From Candidatus Spongiihabitans thiooxidans (lineage in GTDB: Bacteria > Pseudomonadota > Gammaproteobacteria > Arenicellales > Poriferihabitantaceae), in NCBI GenBank assembly GCA_001543005.1, contig LFLB01000032.1:1-59383 (forward strand): a stretch of 59,383 bases of DNA, written 5' to 3'. Shown in pieces: positions 51,875-59,383 of the stretch. The translations under genes and the position numbers were made by a program. The notes beneath the pieces were generated by a model. The model was not told where the DNA came from, made no database searches, and worked only from the letters and a program-made list of their open reading frames with translations. Each line of letters begins with the position of its first letter. Positions within the stretch are counted from its first letter, which is position 1.

Positions 51875-53368
51875 ATGATCAAGCTAAAAACATTTATGGT
51901 AGCGACTGTGCTGAGCCTGTTGCCGATATCACTGGCACAGGCTGCCGGCGGAACTTTTCTCACCGCGCACGATCTGGGCTTTGGCGGGTCGGAAAATGCT
52001 GATCCGATCTCCCCCAACCGCTTCTGGCAGGTCACCGAAAAGACCATGAACCGTCTGGTTCGTCCCTCTGCATCGGGAGAGCCCACTTCCGATCTGGCGG
52101 TGTCGTGGTCGGCAAATGATGCTGCGACTGAATGGACGTTTTTGCTCCGCGACGGCGTTAAATTTCACGATGGTTCAGATTTTGATGCCGCCGATGTGGT
52201 TGATTTGCTGAATCGGATTAAAGATCCTGAGCTCGACTCACCCGTCGCTTCGGTGCTGGCGGTGATGGAGAAAGTTGAGGCCCTTGATCCTTTGACCGTG
52301 AAGATATCCCTGTCGGCGGCGCATGCGGATTTTCCCTTGCTGATGATGGATTATCGCATTCGCATGACCCCGTCAGGCTCTGGTGACACCATTGCAAAGA
52401 CCGGCATTGGTACGGGGCCGTTTATTCTGGAAACTCTCGATCCTGAAGGGACCACGGTGCTGAAGGCCAATCCTGACTATTGGGAAGGCGCACCACTTGT
52501 TGATGAAATTAAGATCATCTCCATTCCAGACGCACAGGCCCGTGTGCAAGCGTTGCTTAGCGGCCAGATCGATATGATCCGTCATGTTACAGCACAAGAG
52601 AAAGCACTGTTCGATAATAATCCAAAATTCAAGATGCAACAGGTCAAGACCGGCGACTGGTTAGCGGCTATTGTCTTCAGAACCGACACCGAACCTTTCA
52701 CCGATGTTCGCGTCCGTAAAGCCTTGCGTATAGCCGCCGATCGCCAGACTATGATTGATCTGGTGCTTGGCCCTGGTGGTGGTGTTGTCACCTGTGATCA
52801 CCCGGTATGGACCGGCGATCAGTACCGCGCACGGATCGAATGCCCACAACAAATTGATGAAGCCAAGCGTTTGCTCAGTGAAGCAGGTTTCCCGGATGGT
52901 ATCGAGATTGATATTGTCACCAGCGACTTAAGGTCTTTCTGGGTTGATTTGGTGCAGGTTTACCAACAGCAGGTTGCGGCTGCGGGGATTAAGATAAATC
53001 TTGTGAAGGCCCCGGGGGACGGGTATTGGTCGGATGTTTGGATGAAAAAACCAGCCGTGACTACGAGTTGGAGCCAGCGTCCTGCTGATCAGGTTTTTAA
53101 TGAAGTTTACCGTGGTGGCGCGTCGTGGAATGAGAGCTATTTTACGAATGCCGCATTTGATCAAAAGTTGGATCAGGCCCGCCAGGAACTGGACCGAGAG
53201 AAACGTACGGTTCTTTATCAGGGCCTTCAGAAAATGCTTTTTGAACAGGGTGGGACATTTATCCCATTCCATGTCAATCAAGTCGTTGTTACCAGTGCCA
53301 AGGTTACGGGCCTGCCGGCGATGTTTGACGATGGCGTTCAATACCACACTGTCAGTGTTGGCGAATAA
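51875..53368 (+). CDS. ABC transporter substrate-binding protein, family 5 (peptide/nickel type)
   Basis: Periplasmic binding protein of 497 residues. Signal peptide: MIKLKTFMVATVLSLLPISL then AQAAGG. Family motifs include WTFLLRDGVKFHDGSDFDAADV, split by a charged surface, GTGPFILETLDPEG and PFTDVRVRKALRIAADR. An AGGAG site lies nine bases before the ATG. The ligand could be a peptide, opine, glutathione or other; not decided. First gene of a five-gene operon. Confidence 0.93.
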   Translation: MIKLKTFMVATVLSLLPISLAQAAGGTFLTAHDLGFGGSENADPISPNRFWQVTEKTMNRLVRPSASGEPTSDLAVSWSANDAATEWTFLLRDGVKFHDGSDFDAADVVDLLNRIKDPELDSPVASVLAVMEKVEALDPLTVKISLSAAHADFPLLMMDYRIRMTPSGSGDTIAKTGIGTGPFILETLDPEGTTVLKANPDYWEGAPLVDEIKIISIPDAQARVQALLSGQIDMIRHVTAQEKALFDNNPKFKMQQVKTGDWLAAIVFRTDTEPFTDVRVRKALRIAADRQTMIDLVLGPGGGVVTCDHPVWTGDQYRARIECPQQIDEAKRLLSEAGFPDGIEIDIVTSDLRSFWVDLVQVYQQQVAAAGIKINLVKAPGDGYWSDVWMKKPAVTTSWSQRPADQVFNEVYRGGASWNESYFTNAAFDQKLDQARQELDREKRTVLYQGLQKMLFEQGGTFIPFHVNQVVVTSAKVTGLPAMFDDGVQYHTVSVGE

Positions 53369-53479
53369 TGACTGCCAGTTGATTCCGGCATAGCGCAAAA
53401 ACAGGAGTGCGAGGGGTTCCTCTGATGGGTAACCCGCGCGCAATCCTCCCGTTTCCACCCAGGCGACGGGAAAATAATA

Positions 53480-54403
53480 GTGAAACTCGTTAGCTATAAT
53501 ATCCGTTTTGGTCTTGGCCTTGATCAGCAAATTGATCTTGAACGCATTGCTGATATCGTAAAAGACGCCGACATCATCGCTCTGCAGGAAGTCGATCGTT
53601 TTTGGAAGCGTAGTGGCATGACGGATCAGCCGGAAATAATTTCAAGTCATCTAAAAACATACTATGGGCTCTACTTCCCAGCGTTTGATGTGGATGCAAG
53701 CGAGGTCAATGACGATGGCTCCATTTTTAATCGGCGCCGCCAATTTGGCCCTATGGTGATTTCGCGCTGGCCGATTCGCATGGCTCGTTACATCGTGTTC
53801 CCGAAATTGGGCACGACGGACAGTTTGACAATGGATACCGGGGCGATTGAGTGCATTGTCGATACGCCTTCGGGATCTTTAATGGTTTATTCCCTTCATC
53901 TTTCTACGGCCTCAAGCCGTGATCGCCTGATACAAATAGATCGTTTGCTGGAATTCTACCGAAATGCGCCGGTGAGCGGTGGTTCCTGGACCGGTGGCGG
54001 TGAGGCGGTTACCGATTCAGTCGAGATTAAACATATGGCTGAGCTCAACTGGAGTAATGATGAGCCTATTCCGATCATACCCAAAGAAGCGGTTGTGATG
54101 GGTGACTTTAACATGATGCCCGATTGCGAAGAATACAACAAGATGGTTGGCACGCCAGACCCTTGCGTCGGTCGGGTTGGACATCTGGACAGTTTTCTCG
54201 ATAGTTGGGTTGTGGCCAAGGAGCGCTCAGATGATCGTAGCAGTTGGTTCCCTGATCCGTCCGAACGTAAACCCGGTTATCCTATATGCCTGGATTACTG
54301 CTTCATTTCGCCGCAGTTGTCACAAAAGGTTGCACGCGTCTGGGTCGACCAAGACGTGATTGGTTCAGATCATAAGCCAGTTTGGGTTGAACTGGACTTC
54401 TGA
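53480..54403 (+). CDS. Endonuclease/exonuclease/phosphatase-family hydrolase inside the ABC operon
   Basis: A 307-residue Mg-dependent phosphohydrolase fold. The metal and catalytic residues are readable: N7 in VSYNIRFGL, E37 in IIALQEVDR, the histidine of YSLHLSTASS, VVMGDFNMMP and the terminal GSDHKPVW. There is no signal peptide, so it is cytosolic. GTG 53480 is the start, with GGGA upstream. Family members act on nucleic acids, phospholipids or sugar phosphates. Its place between binding protein and permease suggests it acts on what the transporter imports; this is inference. Confidence 0.88.
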   Translation: MKLVSYNIRFGLGLDQQIDLERIADIVKDADIIALQEVDRFWKRSGMTDQPEIISSHLKTYYGLYFPAFDVDASEVNDDGSIFNRRRQFGPMVISRWPIRMARYIVFPKLGTTDSLTMDTGAIECIVDTPSGSLMVYSLHLSTASSRDRLIQIDRLLEFYRNAPVSGGSWTGGGEAVTDSVEIKHMAELNWSNDEPIPIIPKEAVVMGDFNMMPDCEEYNKMVGTPDPCVGRVGHLDSFLDSWVVAKERSDDRSSWFPDPSERKPGYPICLDYCFISPQLSQKVARVWVDQDVIGSDHKPVWVELDF

Positions 54404-54499
54404 ATTCGTGCGTATTGTCGCTACACGCTTGCGAACTGACGAGGCAGCAGTAACACTGGCAAATCGCTCAATCGCCACGCGCAAGAGAATGGAGGCAAC

Positions 54500-55450
54500 A
54501 TGATCAAGCTTTTCCTGCAAAGACTTGTGCTCGGATTACTCACGCTGGTGTTTGTCTCTGGCATTGTGTTCGTTACGGTGGAAGCCTTGCCCGGTGATGC
54601 CTGTACGGCCTATCTGGGGCGGATGGCCACGGGCACACGTCTGGAAAACTGCCGCAGGGATTTCGGGGTCGATCGTCCCGCTCTGACACGCTATGCCGAG
54701 TGGACGCTTGGGGCGCTGCAGGGCGATCTCGGCATGTCCTTGAAACGCAATAAACCGATCTCCGACATCATCGGTACTCGTCTTCGCAACACACTCGTTC
54801 TTGGTCTGAGTGCGACCCTTATCGGCGTTCCAATCGCAATTTTTCTGGGAATTATTGCGGGCCTCTGGCGAGACCGGCCGCCGGACATGTGGATTTCAAC
54901 TATAGCGATTTTCGCTATGACCATTCCCGAGTTCGTGAGTTCGACACTCTTGATTTTGGTATTTAGCGCCTGGCTTGGCTGGCTTCCAGGAATCGTAACA
55001 ACGCCGCCCAATGCGCCACTGGTCGAATTCCTGTCAGATATTATACTTCCCATCATCGCGCTCGCACTGGTTATGACAGCCCACATCCTGCGCATGGTTC
55101 GCACCAGCGTGATCGATGTCATGGCCAGTGATTATGTTCAAATGGCACGGCTTAAAGGTGTTCCTTACTGGAGAATGATTTTTCGGCATGTGCTGCCAAA
55201 CGCGCTGTTGCCGACGATCAATCTTGTCGCTTTGACAATTGCATGGCTGTTGGGAGGTGTTGTCGTCATCGAGGTGGTGTTTAATTATCCCGGTCTCGGT
55301 CGCTTGACGATTGATGCCATATCGGATCGCGATCTCGCATTAGTACAAGCCATTGCGTTGGTTTTGGCGGCTGTTTACATTGGCCTTAACCTGTTTGCGG
55401 ATTTATTGACACTGGTTGCCAATCCGCGGCTCAGGACGATGCGAAATTAA
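54500..55450 (+). CDS. ABC transporter permease, DppB/OppB type
   Basis: Inner-membrane permease of 316 residues with about six membrane segments. LPGDACTAYLGRMATGTRLEN follows the first helix, as in DppB-like permeases; the coupling (EAA) loop is MASDYVQMARLKGVPYWRM and the end has VVVIEVVFNYPGLGRL. Partner of the next gene, 2 bp away. Confidence 0.94.
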   Translation: MIKLFLQRLVLGLLTLVFVSGIVFVTVEALPGDACTAYLGRMATGTRLENCRRDFGVDRPALTRYAEWTLGALQGDLGMSLKRNKPISDIIGTRLRNTLVLGLSATLIGVPIAIFLGIIAGLWRDRPPDMWISTIAIFAMTIPEFVSSTLLILVFSAWLGWLPGIVTTPPNAPLVEFLSDIILPIIALALVMTAHILRMVRTSVIDVMASDYVQMARLKGVPYWRMIFRHVLPNALLPTINLVALTIAWLLGGVVVIEVVFNYPGLGRLTIDAISDRDLALVQAIALVLAAVYIGLNLFADLLTLVANPRLRTMRN

Positions 55451-55452
55451 CC

Positions 55453-56340
55453 ATGAGCGCCATAACCGCCCTTAAACAAGAAAATATATTTGTTAAACTG
55501 CTGAATGTTTTGACGATGATGGCGTCTCGGCCCTCTGGCTTGATCGGGCTCTTTCTGGTTGGGTTCCACATTGTTCTGGCTGTCCTGTCACCGGTCCTTG
55601 TGCCTTACGATTTTACCGCGATGGATTCTCAGGCGATCCTCAGCGGTCCTTCGGCCAGACACTGGTTAGGCACCGACAACCTGGGGCGTGATATTCTTAC
55701 GCGAACAATGCTGGGTGGCCAACAGGCACTTGTGGTGACCAGTGTCGCAACTGTGATCGCTATCGCTTGGGGTGGTATGTTAGGGGTAATGCTGGGGCTC
55801 ATCGGCGGCTGGCTGGAGAACATCGTTATGCGTCTCGTTGATGCTTTCCTTGCGATTCCATGGATATTGTTTCTGCTGTTGATCGTTTCTGTTATTGGTC
55901 TCGGTCTTGGCGTGTTGATCCCGACTCTAGCATTTTTTTACGGTATCCCGGTGGTGCGAATGTCGCGCGCAGCAACCCAAGACGTGGTGGCGCTTGATTA
56001 TATTACAGCTGCCAGAGCACGAGGTGAATCAAGAACAACAATTGTAAAAAAAGAACTGTTGCCCAACGTGCTGGATGTTTTGCTGGTCGAGGCAGCCATG
56101 CGCTGGTCATGGATGTTGCTGGCGTTTAGTTCGTTGTCGTTTCTCGGCTTTGGCGTTGCGCCGCCGACAGCGGATTGGGGCTTGATGATTTCTGGTGCGC
56201 GCAGTTTCATGTCTTTTGCGCCATGGGCGGTGCTGGCACCTGTTGTTGCTCTCAGCTCTTTGATTATCGGGATCAACTTAAGCGCGGATGCATTAGCCAA
56301 GGCTCTGGGTATCGATCGCGCCCAAAAGACGCCGGTATAG
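55453..56340 (+). CDS. ABC transporter permease, DppC/OppC type
   Basis: Second permease, 295 residues. HWLGTDNLGRDILTRTMLGG is the DppC N-terminal signature; the coupling loop is ALDYITAARARGESR; LSFLGFGVAPPTADWGLMI is the usual C-terminal motif. Confidence 0.94.
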   Translation: MSAITALKQENIFVKLLNVLTMMASRPSGLIGLFLVGFHIVLAVLSPVLVPYDFTAMDSQAILSGPSARHWLGTDNLGRDILTRTMLGGQQALVVTSVATVIAIAWGGMLGVMLGLIGGWLENIVMRLVDAFLAIPWILFLLLIVSVIGLGLGVLIPTLAFFYGIPVVRMSRAATQDVVALDYITAARARGESRTTIVKKELLPNVLDVLLVEAAMRWSWMLLAFSSLSFLGFGVAPPTADWGLMISGARSFMSFAPWAVLAPVVALSSLIIGINLSADALAKALGIDRAQKTPV

Positions 56341-56345
56341 AATTT

Positions 56346-58406
56346 ATGTCGAATGACCCACTGATTCAGGTAAAAGATCTGAGCGTCGGATTTACCAACC
56401 GTGCAGGTGACACACTGTCAATCCTGCGCAACATCGATCTGTCGCTGCACACGGGGGATACGATTGGGCTGGTTGGTGAGTCGGGATGCGGCAAAAGCAC
56501 GCTGGCCCTGGCCATGATGGGTTACCTGAAAACCGGCTTGCGTGTATTGGGCGGGGAAAGTGATTTTAAGGGACACAATGTGTTCGATCTCGACGATAAA
56601 GCTCTGGAAACCATTCGCGGCGGCGATTTGGCGCTGATCCCGCAGAATGCTGGTCAGTCATTGACGCCGACAATGCGGATTGAGCAACAGGTCAATGAAG
56701 CATTGTTACTGCACACCAAATTCTCAAAAGATCAGTGGCGTGGGCGCTGCATTGAAGTCTTGACACAAGTTCGTCTGCCACAGCCGGATGCCCTGTTGGA
56801 GCGCTACCCACACGAGCTTTCTGGTGGACAGCAGCAACGTGTTGCGATTGCCATAGCACTGGCGGGTGAACCGGACGTTTTATTGCTGGATGAGCCGACC
56901 ACGGGACTCGATGTAACCACGCAGGCACATGTGCTGGCATTGTTGTGTGCGCTGGCGGAAGAGACTGGAACGGCTATGGTTTATGTCAGTCATGATCTGG
57001 GGGCTATTGCACAAGTCTGTGATTCCATCGTGGTAATGTACGCTGGAGAAATAGTCCTTAGTGGTACAGCGCGTCGGGTACTGAAGCACCCTGATCACCC
57101 CTATGTACGTGGGCTACTTTCATCAATTCCACGATTAAAGCAAGCCATTGTGCCGGCTTCAATGCCTGGGCGACCGCCGGCTCCGGGTGAGGTCGGGAAT
57201 GGTTGCGGGTTTGTCGATCGCTGTCCTCTGGCTGAACAACGTTGCCACGATGAAAGGCCAGTATTAGAAGCAGGGATAGCTGGGGAAAGGGTACGTTGCC
57301 ATTTTCATCAGCGCCTGGAACATCTCCCGCCTCCTGAATTACCAAATCGACCCGAGCGAACCAACCTGGATGAAGCGGACATCATTTTACGGCTCGAAGA
57401 TGTGGCGATCAGTTATTACACCCCCGGTTTTTTTGAAAAAATACTGGGACATGAATCAAGGGTTCCGCCGACGGTCGATAAGGTTGATGTGACGATATGT
57501 AAAGGCGAAACTATTGGACTGGTAGGGGAATCCGGAAGTGGCAAGTCGACCATCCTTCGGGCGATTGCGGGTTTGCAACCGCCGTTGAAAGGTTCAATTG
57601 AGTTTGAAACGACCACAAACTTGAATACTTTCGTCGATGATCGCGCAAAAGATACCTTGAGAAGAATACAACTTATTTTTCAAAATCCAGACTCTTCTCT
57701 AAATCCGCGCCAGACAGTGGGCGAGATTTTGGCTCAACCCCTGAAACTTTACTTTGGGCTTCAGGGTGAGGAATTGCGTGAGCGTATTGAAGCCTTACTG
57801 ATTAGCGTACGTCTGCATGTGGATTATATCGGGCGTCTTCCCAGTCAGCTATCCGGTGGTGAAAAGCAACGTGTTGCAGTGGCGCGTGCTTTCGCGGCCG
57901 AACCGGATCTGGTTTTGTGCGATGAGGTAACCTCCGCCCTTGATGTCTCGGTTCAGGCAGCGGTTATCGAGTTGCTAACCGAACTTCAGTCAGACCGGGC
58001 CACGACTTATATTTTTGTTTCCCATGACCTGTCGGTGGTCCGCGCTGTGGCCGATCGGGTGGCGGTGCTTTACCAGGGCAGGCTATGTGAAATAGGGTCT
58101 TCGGAAAAAGTATATGACTTGCCTTCTCATCCCTACACGGAAGCGCTGCTTGGTGCGGTGCTGGAACCTGATCCCGACACTGAGCCCAGGTTGATGGCCG
58201 AAGATATCGTTGAACTTTCACCGCCAACGTCTGGATGCCCGTTTCAACGGCGCTGTCCGAGGCGAATTGGAGAGATATGTGACCGTGAAACACCACCCTG
58301 GCAGGGTGCTGATCAGAGCCACGCGATCGCCTGCCATATTCCCCTTGATGAATTGCTGGCTATGCAGAAACAGCCTCGTATTATGCCTGTAGCCTTAGTG
58401 AACTGA
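56346..58406 (+). CDS. Fused dual-ATPase ABC protein, DppD-DppF type
   Basis: Two ATPase halves in one 686-residue chain, as in GsiA. Half 1: GLVGESGCGKSTLA, signature ELSGGQQQRVAIA and DEPTTGLD; its C-terminal oligopeptide domain has CGFVDRCPLAEQRC, a possible iron-sulfur or metal site. Half 2: GLVGESGSGKSTIL, QLSGGEKQRVAVA and DEVTSALD, with CPFQRRCPRRIGEIC. I start at ATG 56346; the frame is open into the permease gene. Confidence 0.95.
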   Translation: MSNDPLIQVKDLSVGFTNRAGDTLSILRNIDLSLHTGDTIGLVGESGCGKSTLALAMMGYLKTGLRVLGGESDFKGHNVFDLDDKALETIRGGDLALIPQNAGQSLTPTMRIEQQVNEALLLHTKFSKDQWRGRCIEVLTQVRLPQPDALLERYPHELSGGQQQRVAIAIALAGEPDVLLLDEPTTGLDVTTQAHVLALLCALAEETGTAMVYVSHDLGAIAQVCDSIVVMYAGEIVLSGTARRVLKHPDHPYVRGLLSSIPRLKQAIVPASMPGRPPAPGEVGNGCGFVDRCPLAEQRCHDERPVLEAGIAGERVRCHFHQRLEHLPPPELPNRPERTNLDEADIILRLEDVAISYYTPGFFEKILGHESRVPPTVDKVDVTICKGETIGLVGESGSGKSTILRAIAGLQPPLKGSIEFETTTNLNTFVDDRAKDTLRRIQLIFQNPDSSLNPRQTVGEILAQPLKLYFGLQGEELRERIEALLISVRLHVDYIGRLPSQLSGGEKQRVAVARAFAAEPDLVLCDEVTSALDVSVQAAVIELLTELQSDRATTYIFVSHDLSVVRAVADRVAVLYQGRLCEIGSSEKVYDLPSHPYTEALLGAVLEPDPDTEPRLMAEDIVELSPPTSGCPFQRRCPRRIGEICDRETPPWQGADQSHAIACHIPLDELLAMQKQPRIMPVALVN

Positions 58407-58452
58407 ATATTGAACCCTGAGTTTTATTTGAGAGTATGGACAAAAGGATTGG

Positions 58453-58473
58453 GATGATGTTCGGAACATCATC
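58453..58473. terminator. Strong hairpin between convergent genes
   Basis: GATGATGTT (58453-58461) pairs perfectly with AACATCATC (58465-58473) around a three-base loop, midway between the ABC operon and the DUF3047 gene. No T-run on either side, so a bidirectional or Rho-aided terminator is only a guess. Confidence 0.35.
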
Positions 58474-58537
58474 GCGGCGGTGCATTGAGAGGGATGTTAT
58501 GAGAGAACCGGGTGCGGATATTGAGGCCGGGCTGCGA

Positions 58538-59236
58538 CTATCTGGTACGCAAGGCGATATACGAAAACCATGCGACAGACCGCGTATCCGTTTCATCTGA
58601 ATCACAAAATACTGCGATATGTGTCAGACGAGGTTGCTCACCATCTTTCCAGATTTTGCGATAGATATCCCGCAGATCCAACCTTTCCTCGAACCAGCGT
58701 CCAATCAAGTGCGGGTCTCCGCCATTGGCGGTGTAATGATGAAAATCATCGATGACTTTGTATTGGCCAGCACGAAATTCCTTGTTCCCCCAGATGATTT
58801 CAAAGGCTCGACTCTCTCCCTTGGCGGTTTCGAGCGTCACAAACAACCGCGCCGGATGATCGTCACCTTCGGGCAATTTTTCGCTGATCGTGCTGGTGAT
58901 GGGCACCTCGACCAACCATTTCCAGGTCAGGATCGGGTACTGAGCTAAATCGATATCCAGGTCCCGACCCAACATCGAGGCGCTGTCGTCGGTCTCGAAA
59001 CGCATCGCCGGGACACCTTGATAGGTACCAAACGAATACTTCATCGGCGAGCGCGTAAAAAATTCGTTTTTTACCCAACCATTGGGTAGCGGGTGCAATG
59101 GCTTGGCGACGGAGAAATCCATCACCATCAGTGTATCTTCACCGCTGCCAACCAACGGTTCCGGCTTCTCCCCAGCGCAGCCAAACAACGACAAGCCCAG
59201 CGCCAAGATTCCGAGAACTCGCGATAATCTATTCAT
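58538..59236 (-). CDS. DUF3047 lipoprotein
   Basis: A 232-residue protein of the DUF3047 family. ATG 59236 gives a lipoprotein signal peptide (MNRLSRVLGILALGLSLFG, then Cys in the lipobox); the frame is open 18 codons further but that part has no signal character. PILTWKWLVEV, DDHPARLFVTLE and IAVFCDSDETDTRS are family motifs. Function unknown; a beta-sandwich, sugar-binding-like fold is possible. It converges on the ABC operon. Confidence 0.8.
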   Translation of the reverse strand: MNRLSRVLGILALGLSLFGCAGEKPEPLVGSGEDTLMVMDFSVAKPLHPLPNGWVKNEFFTRSPMKYSFGTYQGVPAMRFETDDSASMLGRDLDIDLAQYPILTWKWLVEVPITSTISEKLPEGDDHPARLFVTLETAKGESRAFEIIWGNKEFRAGQYKVIDDFHHYTANGGDPHLIGRWFEERLDLRDIYRKIWKDGEQPRLTHIAVFCDSDETDTRSVAWFSYIALRTR

Positions 59237-59383
59237 TTCGACAGATAAAAAGCATAAACACATGCTATCTGGTAGACTCCTGTCAGTCAAGCGACACAGT
59301 TGACAGTGTTAATGATAAGTAATCTGTCCGCTTTTGTAACACGTAATGTGTCCGGATTTATAGTCGCTATTTTTGGAGTTGAC

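Overview
The window is a bacterial chromosome segment that spans the replication origin. It carries dnaA, dnaN and gyrB, parA/parB with two perfect parS sites, a complete F1Fo ATP synthase operon, and several conserved blocks: his-tatABC, dprA-smg-topA, holC-pepA/lptFG, rnpB. Gene content (bpt, smg, holC, lptF/lptG, an E. coli-like c subunit, E. coli-type PckA and GyrB) points to a gammaproteobacterium of moderate GC. I cannot name the genus. No rRNA, tRNA, prophage, insertion sequence or CRISPR array was seen.

Left edge (1-580): the end of an unknown gene whose stop codon lies inside an integron attC-like site, followed by an AT-rich orphan ORF. Together they look like the end of a cassette array or lone cassettes. 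0.6-9 kb: bpt, a secreted YyaL-type thioredoxin-fold protein, tatC-tatB-tatA, then hisI-hisF-hisA-hisH-hisB, all leftward after bpt. TatB carries an unusual C-terminal four-cysteine domain, and hisE is missing from its usual place. 9-13.3 kb: dprA, smg, topA rightward. 13.6-19.7 kb: a leftward group with a DegT aminotransferase, an Sfp-type phosphopantetheinyl transferase, a 75-residue unknown protein, ilvA, holC and pepA. 19.9-24.2 kb: lptF-lptG, a 3-hydroxyisobutyrate dehydrogenase-family enzyme, and an MscS channel whose 3' end runs into atpC.

24.1-36.3 kb: atpI-B-E-F-H-A-G-D-C, then parB, parA and rsmG, all leftward, away from the origin. The atp operon is interrupted at three junctions by unrelated small genes: a DNA adenine/cytosine-N4 methyltransferase plus a winged-helix protein between atpI and atpB; a 76-residue protein between atpA and atpG; and an 81-residue unknown plus a YbjQ-like protein between atpG and atpD. 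This is the most unusual feature of the window.

36-46.6 kb: pckA and a dimethylglycine dehydrogenase-like flavoenzyme occupy the place where rpmH-rnpA-yidC-mnmE-mnmG normally lie beside dnaA. Then come dnaA, a probable oriC, dnaN, a parS pair in place of recF, and gyrB. 46.6-59.4 kb: an HD-domain protein, a YihY-family membrane protein, rnpB, glpK, a class I aminotransferase, a five-gene peptide/nickel-type ABC operon with an embedded endonuclease/exonuclease/phosphatase-family enzyme, and a DUF3047 lipoprotein. Short tandem duplications of 9-15 bp recur through the window, some spanning stop codons.
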